Shown: piece by piece, positions 47,201 through 55,037 of the stretch
Layout: each line of letters opens with the position of its first letter
Numbering within the stretch: position 1 is the stretch's first letter
NCBI GenBank assembly: GCA_947646015.1
Contig: CANSEY010000008.1
Span: 93,834-157,833, forward strand
From: an uncultured Bacteroides sp.
GTDB taxonomy: Bacteria; Bacteroidota; Bacteroidia; Bacteroidales; Bacteroidaceae
Direction: 5' to 3'
Length of the DNA: 64,000 nt
Program-made: the position numbers and the translations under genes
Notes under the pieces: generated by a model
What the model saw: only the letters and a program-made list of their open reading frames with translations
Told to the model about the DNA's origin: nothing
Databases searched by the model: none

Positions 47201-47447
47201 CTATATCAATATTGCCAATATAGGCACGGGTAATTCCCGCCTCCTTCATGGCATGCAAATCCTTAATCACTCCTTCCTTGGAGATATTATCCGAAATCCA
47301 ATACCAATAACATCCCACCCGGATACTATCAGGAATCTCACGAAATCCTTTTTCAATAACTGCTATCGAAGGCACATCTTTCACATTCGAGCACCCTGAC
47401 AGAAAGCAAATCACAGCACTCGCAAGTATTACCAATACATTTTTCAT
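44295..47447 (-). CDS. Family 106 alpha-L-rhamnosidase-type lipoprotein
   Basis: The 1050-aa protein has a lipobox FLSGC/S. The N-terminal TIM-barrel opening (VGCYWYWISDNISKEGVIKD, LHAMKEAGITRAYIGNIDIG) and GIFNSPGWSQSGGPWVKPEQSM are hallmarks of GH106. KIAVQDSYETGSQNWTDDM and KRVWAESCTSGG, later in the catalytic part, hold candidate acidic residues. A C-terminal jelly-roll (KSLYLDLGHVMVMAKVTLNG, VWTFPYRLNVTEYL) resembles the galactose-binding-like domain of the family. GH106 enzymes release alpha-L-rhamnose by inversion and need calcium. It stands alone behind copy 4 of the ECF motif and beside two GH78 genes. The specific linkage is unknown. Confidence 0.85.
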   Translation of the reverse strand: MKNVLVILASAVICFLSGCSNVKDVPSIAVIEKGFREIPDSIRVGCYWYWISDNISKEGVIKDLHAMKEAGITRAYIGNIDIGGNSYGDVKIFTPEWWEAVHAALKTATELDIEIGIFNSPGWSQSGGPWVKPEQSMRYLAATDMQVKGPQTLSYTVPEYSDSMQLVRVIAYPAQSNVFRKEWKVQQKGYEPVVFDMHLDEPQPIRSFTLTTNNYVWTKAELQAKVGDSYQTIRKFEIDRTNGMRSVGFFTNAPVVLSLPATKSGDFRLLLHKPINSYGDIEATVALSTAKMVERYPEQSLAKMYQRPDPKWDSYMWAKQDWYNDSEGFVIPQDKVTDLTASLSSDGTLTWNVPEGDWIVSCLEMKTTGVTNTPATPEATGLEVDKMSKKHLSAHFDAYMGEILRRIPEADRKSLKIAVQDSYETGSQNWTDDMLERFKKVYGYDPLPYLPVLYGKVVGNEDVSSRFLWDLRRLIADGVSYDYVGGLRDICHQHGLTTWLENYGHWGFPGEFLQYGGQSDEISGEFWSFGDLGVIENRCASSCGHIYGKKRVWAESCTSGGPNFTHYPGNMKARIDRFFSEGINASLLHLYIHQPYEDRNPGVSAWFGNDFHRKNTWFSQMDLFTDYLRRSNFLLQQGLYVADVAYFIGEDAPKMTGSIDPQLPTGYSFDFINAEVLLTRATVKDGRLTLPDGMKYRLLVLPNQKSMRPEVLKKISELVQAGLAVYGDAPEYSPSLSGYPVVDKEVQRIGKDLFTTDNYGTGKVFHRGVGLQEVLDKLNIRPDFFCKTNAPVLFIHRTLLDAEIYFLSNQQDKKITFDGEFRVSQELSPELWSAATGEIRRLSDFENTGDHTALQMELEGNESVFLVFRKNDKATEKKNNFPVKETVYSVDTPWKVTFEAGKRGPEAPVVWSQLTDWMNSENDSIKYFSGQAVYETAFTLGELPQKSLYLDLGHVMVMAKVTLNGQYVGGVWTFPYRLNVTEYLKKGENKLEITVVNNWQNRLIGDQHLPEDQRPTWTTINPWKADSPLQSSGLLGPVEIQAFDYEIIKP

Positions 47448-47493
47448 GATATCATATTTTTCACTTTAGTCAAAACAGAGGATTTCCAGCAAC

Positions 47494-47537
47494 TCCTCCG
47501 GCCATTAACAAAGAATGGGGATAAACAAACCGGAGGA
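47494..47537 (-). promoter_or_regulatory. Leader hairpin TCCTCCGG/CCGGAGGA upstream of GH106
   Basis: A perfect 8-bp inverted repeat with a 28-nt loop lies 47 nt before the GH106 start codon. The stem matches that in the GH31 leader while the loops differ, which suggests the structure matters. Confidence 0.65.
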
Positions 47538-47599
47538 ATATTGTAGAATTTCAAACACCAATCCTAATCTTTTACCTAATATCTATTGAACTATATACT

Positions 47600-47630
47600 A
47601 TGAACGTCCAAGAGCAGGAATACCACTAAA
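47600..47630 (-). promoter_or_regulatory. ECF-type promoter motif, copy 4 (GH106 gene)
   Basis: Minus strand: TTTAGTGGTAT (47630-47620), 13 nt, CGTTCAT (47606-47600), then AGTA. One base differs from the consensus in the -10-like part. The predicted start is near 47593, with a leader of about 146 nt. Confidence 0.75.
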
Positions 47631-47689
47631 GAGAAATGAAAAATAATCGAATGACCTCACTTCTCTTCTACGAGAATTAAAACGATTAT

Positions 47690-48049
47690 TTGCCATCACC
47701 TGTCACCAGACAGCGATAACACAATGGTTATCAACCAATAAGTCCGTGACAGCAATAGGTGACGGCACGTGACGGCAAATGTTGCCATCACATTACAATC
47801 CCATTTCCCATCTCCCGTAATCAGACAATACGTAGATCTATTTGGTTTCCTACGCCGGAACCGATGGTTTCAAGCGGCTGAAACTCTAGTTTCAAATAGA
47901 GGAAACTTTAGTTCCAAGCTGATGAAACTTTAGTTTCAAACGGTCGAAACTCTAGTTTCAAGCTCCAGAAACTAAAAAGCTCTATATAGAACCGAACATA
48001 AGAAGCCGTTAATGCAAAACAGTGTGACGGCAAGATTTGCCATCACACT
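47690..48049. repeat. Dyad-rich non-coding region with TGACGGCAA/TTGCCATCA units
   Basis: Within the 725-nt gap between GH106 and GH78, GTGACGGCAA-type and TTGCCATCAC-type units recur. Two make hairpins: 47769-47791 and the longer AGTGTGACGGCAAG/TTTGCCATCACACT at 48021-48049. Single units occur near 47690 and 48120. No ORF is convincing. The dyads may end or stabilise the GH78 transcript. Confidence 0.6.
47880..47981. repeat. Five tandem 22-nt units, each with a GAAACT-N2-AGTTTC palindrome
   Basis: Units begin at 47880, 47902, 47924, 47946 and 47968, exactly 22 nt apart. The first four read GAAACT, two bases, AGTTTC (one with TTCC), then 8 variable bases; the fifth is truncated (GAAACTAAAAAG). 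It is a small array of short palindromes with no CRISPR-length repeat or spacer. Confidence 0.85.
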
Positions 48050-48172
48050 GTCATCACATACTGCTGTCACAGCATTAACCATTCATATTCAAACCATTAT
48101 GCCCCATAATGTGACAGATGACGGCAAATAATAGTTTTTATTTCTATAGAAGAAGCACCACAGATTCCCCCA

Positions 48173-50857
48173 TTACAACTTATTCAGTCCAAATACAAAA
48201 TGATGGTTTCCTTCCTTTACCAACACTGTTTTCTTCTTGATATTCACCTTTTTCGTTCCCATCTTGCATGAAACCGCATCGTCAGGAATGCAAACTGTGG
48301 CAGTTGTTCCCGCCGGAACCGTCAGCTGAAGGTTCAGTTGGTTACCTTTCAATTCCCAATTGACAGCAATAGTGCCGTAGGGCGATTCTTTCGTCGCTTT
48401 TGTCCAAGTCACACCATTCGGTATCTGAGGATCGACATAGAAATGGCGGTATCCCGGTTCAGCCTCATCAAGACGTATTCCTCCCAAAGCCTGATAGAAC
48501 CAGATTCCAATACCATTATAACAGTTATGTACACGGCTACGTTCTCCGCTCCAGTACTCCCAGGTTGCCGTTGCACCATGATCGATCATATACAAATAGC
48601 CGGGATAGTCTCGTTTCTTCATCATCTGATAGAAGAAATCCACTTTTTTGTTCTGAACAGCCCATTCTGTCAGGATAGGTACTCCCACCAAACCGACAGC
48701 GATATGTCCTTTATGCTTTTCTTCGGTCATGGCGACCACATTCTCTTTCACTTTATCGTACAAAGAATCGGGCACAACACCTACCAACATAGGATAGCAC
48801 ATATCCAACTGCGAACCTGTAGCATAAATTCCTTCATCCGCACGATAGAAAGTCTCATGAATCAGCTTGTTGAGCTTCTCTCTACGGGCAGCAAAACCTT
48901 CCGCTTCTTCTTTTTTACCTAATGTCAAGGCCGTCTTATACATAGTGCCCAGACAATCGCTGATGAAACAGTTACTAACCAAATCCACTGAAGCCTGATT
49001 GCCTGCATCTACCCCCATCGGTGCCAGCCAGTCACCCAAATACCAGTCGCGATATTTGGTATCGGGCCAACGCTTCAGCAAACCATCTACCGTATATTTA
49101 TCCACATACTTGAACCACTCTTTCATTTGAGAATAATATCTCTCGATCAGTCGGGGATCATTATAGTTGACATATGTTCTCCACGGAGCCTGTACAAAGA
49201 ATCCGCACCAATACGGACCACCGCCACCGGCACCCGGATTAGGACCAACATGCGGCAGACTTCCTCCTTCACGCATAGAATCTCCCCATGTCTGTATCCA
49301 GTTCTCGAAAGTCGGGGCTACATCGTACATCGTCTGCAAAGACATCGTTGACGAGTTTCCGTCACCCCCATATCCGGCACGTTCCAGATGCGGACAGTCT
49401 ACCATATAGCCGCTGAACGTCAGACATTTCATCGTATACTGAATCATATCGTGGATAGCATTCAAGTCGGCATCCGAACATTCAAAAGTAGCAGCCTGTT
49501 TGTAATCTCCATAAATCTGCAGAGATTTCATAGCACCCGTTTCCGGCTTTTGCGGAAGATTGGAGATACGCACATACCGGAAGGCATGATGATTGAATTT
49601 ATTTCTGAAACATTCTCCCTGCTTGCCACCGGATACATATATATCACTTTCACCTTGTTTGTCAAATTCACCGTCTTTCGTCAGATTGTCACTATATTCC
49701 ATCGTGACTTCGTGACCTGCCGGCAACACAGGCATCTGCATTTCAAACCATCCGGTCTGAACTTTCCCCATATCTACCAACCATGTACCTTCGCCCAGAT
49801 TTTTGACCGAAACAGCTTGCAAAATCTGATGTATCTTGTTCACTTCACACATTTGAGGCGAAACGATATGATCGGGAACATTCACTGTCACCACAGGAGC
49901 CCATTTCATTTTATCCAACGCCTGTGACGAAAGATCTCTCGGAAGAATTCTTCCATCCACCCTCTCACCGCCGAACTGCAAAGCCCGCCAAGTACCTGTA
50001 TCCGAATAGCCGCTTTCGCGCCCGTTCCATGAACGGTCTGTCTTCGCCACTACTTCCCATTTACCATTTCTCAACACATCCAGCTCTGCTTTTACCAGCG
50101 GACCTTCATAAGCCGCTCCGAAAGTAGTTGTCTTGTACCATCCCTGACCGAGCCAGATGAGCAAGTCGTTTTCTCCCTCTTTCAGATAAGGAGTGATATC
50201 ATAAGTGACAATCAGCGAACGCTTGGTCAAATGTGAAACAGCAGGTGTAAGGACGTCTTCGCCTACTTTCTTTCCATTGACGTAAATTTCGTGATAACCT
50301 AACGTATTTATATGCAAAAAAGAAGTCTCTCCCTTCGTCATATTGATTTTCTTGCGTAGAATAGGAGCACAAATCTTACCACCTTCGGCAGACGACCCGA
50401 TATATTCGCCTTGCATCTGCGACTTATCCAAAATACCTACACCAAAACGGGCAACCGGACTCCACACCGAAGCTTGTTTTTTGGAATCCCATACACGTAC
50501 CCTCCAATAACATAAGGAACGGGAAGTTAACGCTTTTCCCTGATAAGGCACCATTACCGAAGCATCGGATTTCAACTTCCCGGTGTTCCACAAGTCTGCC
50601 TTACCCTGCAACAACAAAATACTGTCCGAAGCCACCTGTATTTCATAATAGGCTTGCCCGCCCTTCACTCCGTCACCTTTCAATTTCCAACTGAAATGAG
50701 GGGTTACATTATCAATCCCCAACGGGTCAATAAGATTCTCACATTTTAGCTCCACCAGATGGAAAGGCGGAGTCTTCTCATTTCCATACGCCGTCAATGA
50801 CAGACAACAGAAACTCAAAATCAAACCTAAACATAACAATCGTTTCATACTATTCAT
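48173..50857 (-). CDS. Family 78 alpha-L-rhamnosidase (first)
   Basis: The 894-aa protein has a signal peptide (LSLTAYG/N). Domain order follows GH78: a fibronectin-like N-terminus (DNVTPHFSWKL), a jelly-roll with FLHINTLGYHEIYVNGKKVGE, a second beta domain, then an (alpha/alpha)6 barrel starting near VDCPHLERAGYGGDGNSS, which holds the likely general acid, and a C-terminal beta domain (GYRHFYVDPQIPNGVTW). GH78 enzymes hydrolyse alpha-L-rhamnosides by inversion. It lies 18 nt downstream of the second GH78 gene. The GDGNSS/ATATWEYWSGERSRVH segments look intact. Substrate linkage is not deducible. Confidence 0.9.
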   Translation of the reverse strand: MNSMKRLLCLGLILSFCCLSLTAYGNEKTPPFHLVELKCENLIDPLGIDNVTPHFSWKLKGDGVKGGQAYYEIQVASDSILLLQGKADLWNTGKLKSDASVMVPYQGKALTSRSLCYWRVRVWDSKKQASVWSPVARFGVGILDKSQMQGEYIGSSAEGGKICAPILRKKINMTKGETSFLHINTLGYHEIYVNGKKVGEDVLTPAVSHLTKRSLIVTYDITPYLKEGENDLLIWLGQGWYKTTTFGAAYEGPLVKAELDVLRNGKWEVVAKTDRSWNGRESGYSDTGTWRALQFGGERVDGRILPRDLSSQALDKMKWAPVVTVNVPDHIVSPQMCEVNKIHQILQAVSVKNLGEGTWLVDMGKVQTGWFEMQMPVLPAGHEVTMEYSDNLTKDGEFDKQGESDIYVSGGKQGECFRNKFNHHAFRYVRISNLPQKPETGAMKSLQIYGDYKQAATFECSDADLNAIHDMIQYTMKCLTFSGYMVDCPHLERAGYGGDGNSSTMSLQTMYDVAPTFENWIQTWGDSMREGGSLPHVGPNPGAGGGGPYWCGFFVQAPWRTYVNYNDPRLIERYYSQMKEWFKYVDKYTVDGLLKRWPDTKYRDWYLGDWLAPMGVDAGNQASVDLVSNCFISDCLGTMYKTALTLGKKEEAEGFAARREKLNKLIHETFYRADEGIYATGSQLDMCYPMLVGVVPDSLYDKVKENVVAMTEEKHKGHIAVGLVGVPILTEWAVQNKKVDFFYQMMKKRDYPGYLYMIDHGATATWEYWSGERSRVHNCYNGIGIWFYQALGGIRLDEAEPGYRHFYVDPQIPNGVTWTKATKESPYGTIAVNWELKGNQLNLQLTVPAGTTATVCIPDDAVSCKMGTKKVNIKKKTVLVKEGNHHFVFGLNKL

Positions 50858-50875
50858 CTTCTATTTTTTAATGAC

Positions 50876-53596
50876 TTACTTAAGAATGACAAAGTGATAG
50901 ACGCCCGATGATACCTCCATCCAGGCAGAATCCACTTTATCTATTACAATATTACTGACTTCACTTACCGGTTTTCCGGATTCCAGCACCGTTCTGCCAC
51001 CCCAATCAGGAATTATCACCGTAGCGGATGTATTTGCAGGTACTTCTATCTTAATATTCAGATTTCCGTTCTCATCTATCTTCCAATCCGAACTAATCTT
51101 GCCATACTGACTGTCATACGTAGCTCTGCAATATTTCAAATCGGGCACCATCATCGGCTCAATATAAAAATGCTTCATCCCCGGATCAGACTGATCGGGC
51201 TTGATGCCTGCCAGTGAATGATAGAACCATGCCACGACACTTCCGAACATCGGATGGCAATGTCCGCAACCTTCATCGTTTCCATCTCCATTCCATGTTT
51301 CCCAAAGTGTATTATTCTTCTTGTCAGCCAGATAACCATAACTTGGAAAGTCACGCTGGTTCATCAGCTTATAAGCGAGGTCTGCCCTTCCATTTTCCGT
51401 CAGCACCTGCAGTAAAAGTGGAGTGGCAAGTATACCTGTATCAAAGTGATAATTGACCTTTTCCAAATGTCCGAGTAAAGCTGCGAACACTTTCTCCCGC
51501 TTACCATCCGGAACAAGTCCGAATGCCAGCGCAAATACATCGGCCCCTTGTTTTCCCTCCCCATAATGATGGGTTGCTTCATTGTAAAATGCAGCGTTGA
51601 AGTTCTTTCTGATCGTTTCGGCAAGTGTACGCAGATGATGCTCGTCATTTTTCTTGTTCAGAATACCCGCAACATCCGCCATGATGCAAGTGACATGATA
51701 GAAGTATGCCGTATTCACCAATGAGGCAGGAATTTCAATTCTGTTGTGAGGAGTAGACCACTCACCCAGACACCATCCGTTCGGTTCCTCCCTCACGACT
51801 ATCCCCTTATCATCTGTACGGGTCTGAAGATATTCAACCCAATGCTTCATTCCCTGGTAATGTTCCCGTAAGAGTGTAGTGTCACCATAGTGACAGAAAT
51901 AATTCCAGGGTATAACTACATAAGCCGATCCCCATGCAGGTCCTCCGCCTCCACCGCCAAAAGGTGCGGTATGAGGAACATAGCCTGTATTCTTATTGCT
52001 TGCATCACTAATGTCAGTAACAAACTTTCTGAGAAGACGAGTCATGTCATACGAATAGAGCAGGCTTTCCGTGATGACTTGTCCGTCACCGGTATAAGCC
52101 AATCGTTCGCGGTGCGGGTCGCTACTTATTATGCCTTTGAAATTAGCATGCATCGTACGGTTATAAGCCTCACAGATGTTATTAAAAAGTTCGTTAGAGC
52201 ATTCAAAGCTTCCTGTATTCCTGATATCCGTATAGATGGATTTCACCTGTATGCTTTGGCCGGAGATTGCAACTCCTTCTGTAGCAATCACTTCTATCTT
52301 TTTAAACGCATGCCAGGTAAACTTGGGTTCCCATCTTTCTTCCTGCCCGCCTTTCAGTATATATACATCTTCCTGCCCATAGTTCAAGCCCTCATCACTG
52401 ATGAAACGCAGTTTCACAGAGTCTCCTGCCCTACCTTTCACAGATAGTTCGCACCAGCCCGAAACGGTTTCGGGCAGAGTGAAGATATACAAAGAGTCGT
52501 TTGCCTGTTCAAAATGGGTATCTACCGTTCCCATCACTTTCGTAAATGGAATCGTTTGTGCCTGCAAAGCACCCGTAGGAGGACGAACTGCCAAAGCCGG
52601 TCTCCAGGCAGAATCATCATAACCTTCCCGGTTCCAGGAACCAAGTTCAAGACGGGCATCATAAACTTCACCTGTAAATATGGCATCATGCAGAATCGGC
52701 CCCGTAGTCGTTTTCCATGAAGGATCGGACACCACTGTTTCCCTGCTTCCGTCTTTGTATTCAATCTCCAGTTGCAGTATCAGTTTAGGAACATCATACC
52801 ACATATGACCTTCCACAATACGGTCCCGCTGATTATACCAGCCATTACCCAATACGACACCAATCACATTGTTCTGTTTCTTCAAATAGGAAGTGACATC
52901 AAATACATTATAAAGTACTCTCTGCGTCGACTGGTCATCATAATGATACAAAAGTTTTTTCAACGATCTCTTATCATAATTCGTAACGGCAGGAGCCAAT
53001 ACCTGATCGCCTATTTTATTTCCGTTGAAAGACATTTCATAGAAACCTAATCCGCAGACATATACCACAGCCTTTTTGACGGTTTTCTTAACAGTAAACT
53101 CCTTACGAAAATACGGTGCCGGATATGTCAGCGTCGAATCCGGATATAAATCTTCTGTCTGCCCTATCCATTTTGCCTTCCAGTCGGATGGTTTCAATAA
53201 TCCCATATTCCAGCTCGATGCCTCACTCCATTTCGTAGGAGTGTTATTTTCATCCCAAACCATCACTTTCCAATAAAGCTGCGCTCCGGATGACAAAGGT
53301 TTCCCCCGATAGTTAATGACAGACTCTGATGAACTGACTTTACCGGAATCCCAATAATCACCTTTTCCTTTATTGAGCTGTTTCAGACTGCCAGATACAA
53401 TGATACGATAGGCCGTCTGCCTTTTTCCTCTTTCATCTGACGCCAGTTGCCATTGAAGTACCGGTTGCCGGCTCTCAATAACTATCGGATTCTCCATCTT
53501 GTCACAACGCAGATTCACGACATGGGCATTGTCTCTTCCATAGGTAAAGGAAGAAAATGCGATCAACAGCAAGAGAGTTCCAATTAATCTATTCAT
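50876..53596 (-). CDS. Family 78 alpha-L-rhamnosidase (second)
   Basis: A TTG at 53605 opens the frame, but the ATG at 53596 starts a clean signal peptide (MNRLIGTLLLLIAFSSFTYG/R), so I use it (906 aa). The layout is GH78: N-terminal fibronectin-like region, jelly-roll (VYVCGLGFYEMSFNGNKIGD), then the catalytic barrel with SSDPHRERLAYTGDGQV, VIPWNYFCHYGD and NTLWETWNGDGNDEGCGH, and a C-terminal sandwich (GMKHFYIEPMMVPDLKY). It differs clearly from the first GH78 in the acid-loop sequence (SDPHRER rather than DCPHLER), so the two probably attack different linkages. It lies 44 nt downstream of an SGNH hydrolase gene. Confidence 0.9.
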   Translation of the reverse strand: MNRLIGTLLLLIAFSSFTYGRDNAHVVNLRCDKMENPIVIESRQPVLQWQLASDERGKRQTAYRIIVSGSLKQLNKGKGDYWDSGKVSSSESVINYRGKPLSSGAQLYWKVMVWDENNTPTKWSEASSWNMGLLKPSDWKAKWIGQTEDLYPDSTLTYPAPYFRKEFTVKKTVKKAVVYVCGLGFYEMSFNGNKIGDQVLAPAVTNYDKRSLKKLLYHYDDQSTQRVLYNVFDVTSYLKKQNNVIGVVLGNGWYNQRDRIVEGHMWYDVPKLILQLEIEYKDGSRETVVSDPSWKTTTGPILHDAIFTGEVYDARLELGSWNREGYDDSAWRPALAVRPPTGALQAQTIPFTKVMGTVDTHFEQANDSLYIFTLPETVSGWCELSVKGRAGDSVKLRFISDEGLNYGQEDVYILKGGQEERWEPKFTWHAFKKIEVIATEGVAISGQSIQVKSIYTDIRNTGSFECSNELFNNICEAYNRTMHANFKGIISSDPHRERLAYTGDGQVITESLLYSYDMTRLLRKFVTDISDASNKNTGYVPHTAPFGGGGGGPAWGSAYVVIPWNYFCHYGDTTLLREHYQGMKHWVEYLQTRTDDKGIVVREEPNGWCLGEWSTPHNRIEIPASLVNTAYFYHVTCIMADVAGILNKKNDEHHLRTLAETIRKNFNAAFYNEATHHYGEGKQGADVFALAFGLVPDGKREKVFAALLGHLEKVNYHFDTGILATPLLLQVLTENGRADLAYKLMNQRDFPSYGYLADKKNNTLWETWNGDGNDEGCGHCHPMFGSVVAWFYHSLAGIKPDQSDPGMKHFYIEPMMVPDLKYCRATYDSQYGKISSDWKIDENGNLNIKIEVPANTSATVIIPDWGGRTVLESGKPVSEVSNIVIDKVDSAWMEVSSGVYHFVILK

Positions 53597-53640
53597 ATTG
53601 TCCAATTAAAGAGTTTTTTGCAATCTACACATCATGACCA

Positions 53641-55029
53641 TTATTCAATCTTTGTCAGACTCACTGTATGAGTGACAGGCTTATTGATTTTATAAATGGT
53701 TTCAACAATGGTTTTCATATAATTACCCCAGACTTCACGTACCTCAGGATGCATCGCTTTGACATACCAGTCATAACTCATCCGAAGGAAAACATCTTTG
53801 GGCAAATATTCTTTAAGTTTATCAATAGCCTGTTGATTATCTGCAAATAACAGTCCCTCCTTTTTCAAGAAAGAATATTCTGTCCACAAATATTCTCTGA
53901 AACGTTTCTCCATTTCAAACCGTTCCTCATTCAGATACATAATCTTCATAGCTTGTTGATATTGGGGAGTATTCGGGTAATCTGCCAGATTGATCCCATC
54001 CGCCAATTGTTCCGCTGAAAAATCATCAATAAACTGATTATCAATCGTCAGCCGATAAGTTCCTTTCTCCAGATTCGTCACCTGAAAGCGTTCCTGATTG
54101 AACTCTTCCATAAACGGAACGAGCTGCATGGCATCACGTTGCGACCTTTTACTACCCCAGCCACTTCTCGATACAGAATCCAGCGGATAAGGAAGAGCCT
54201 CAGCCAGATAGTCGAAAGTTAAATTGCTTCCGTTCTTCTTCAATTTTGAAACTTTACAGTTCTTACGAGCCATTATAGATGAACGATGTGCATCAATAGA
54301 GACTGACGACACTTCATTTCCCGCCAATCCCTGCGCTTTCAAAAACAGATAAGCCATGACCATCTGACCATCATTATCCGGATGGATTCGATCTATCCTA
54401 CAAAAAGTAAATGTAGAGTCTTTCTCCTGTTCCTTCAGACTTAGTTCTCTCATTGGCTGATTAAAATCAACAAAGCCCCAGTCATTCTTTTTTGCCGATG
54501 CCCGTTGGGCGTCTATTATTTTAAGAATAGCGTCGTTCTTTCCGTGCAAAATAAAATGATTGAACCTGGAGGTCTCATCATAAGGAGAGCCACCTATCAG
54601 CACCTTGGTTATTTTATTTTTAGCCAACAATCGTTCTTCTATTTCCCGATAGCTCTCCAACGACTTTGCAATCCGTTCTTCCGACAGTTCTTTCGCATTG
54701 TCTTTCATGTAAACATCATAACCGGTATCGTTCATACCGAAAGTCAGTGTCACATAAGTCGGTTTTCTGTCGAAAACGTCATAATCCAGCCGGTCTTTGA
54801 TATCCCATGCACTCTCTCCGCCAATTCCGGCATTCATGATAGTAATCGGCTGGTCGGGAAAGCGGGTCATGTAATATAGCCAGATAAATGAATGATAATG
54901 TCCGCCATGAGTAATGCTGTTTCCCACAAATACCACACGCTCCCCCTTTTCGAACCGGGGAATTGCAGTCTGTGCCTGCAGGCAGCCACAACTCAGACAA
55001 ATCAAAGATAACAACCAGAATATCTTCAT
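53641..55029 (-). CDS. Secreted SGNH/GDSL hydrolase (paralogue of the 17961-19343 gene)
   Basis: The 462-aa protein has a signal peptide ending CLQA/Q. SGNH blocks are GNSITHGGHYHSF (Ser38), AGIGGE, FGMNDTG, and DRIHPDNDGQ with the catalytic Asp/His. It aligns along almost its full length by eye with the 460-aa hydrolase at 17961-19343, including the C-terminal domain (FDYLAEALPYPLD, QYQQAM). The two therefore arose by duplication and act in separate operons. An esterase removing O-acetyl or similar groups is the likely role. It lies 8 nt downstream of the GH2 gene and 44 nt upstream of the GH78 ATG, in one transcript. Confidence 0.8.
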   Translation of the reverse strand: MKIFWLLSLICLSCGCLQAQTAIPRFEKGERVVFVGNSITHGGHYHSFIWLYYMTRFPDQPITIMNAGIGGESAWDIKDRLDYDVFDRKPTYVTLTFGMNDTGYDVYMKDNAKELSEERIAKSLESYREIEERLLAKNKITKVLIGGSPYDETSRFNHFILHGKNDAILKIIDAQRASAKKNDWGFVDFNQPMRELSLKEQEKDSTFTFCRIDRIHPDNDGQMVMAYLFLKAQGLAGNEVSSVSIDAHRSSIMARKNCKVSKLKKNGSNLTFDYLAEALPYPLDSVSRSGWGSKRSQRDAMQLVPFMEEFNQERFQVTNLEKGTYRLTIDNQFIDDFSAEQLADGINLADYPNTPQYQQAMKIMYLNEERFEMEKRFREYLWTEYSFLKKEGLLFADNQQAIDKLKEYLPKDVFLRMSYDWYVKAMHPEVREVWGNYMKTIVETIYKINKPVTHTVSLTKIE

Positions 55030-55037
55030 CTCTACTT

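Noticed and set aside
47880-47981. Possible CRISPR array
   Set aside because: The repeats are about 14 nt with 8-nt intervals, far below CRISPR sizes, and no cas gene is present.
48338-48922. Plus-strand ORF of 194 codons opposite GH78
   Set aside because: It overlaps the conserved C-terminal half of GH78; the translation is low in recognisable features.
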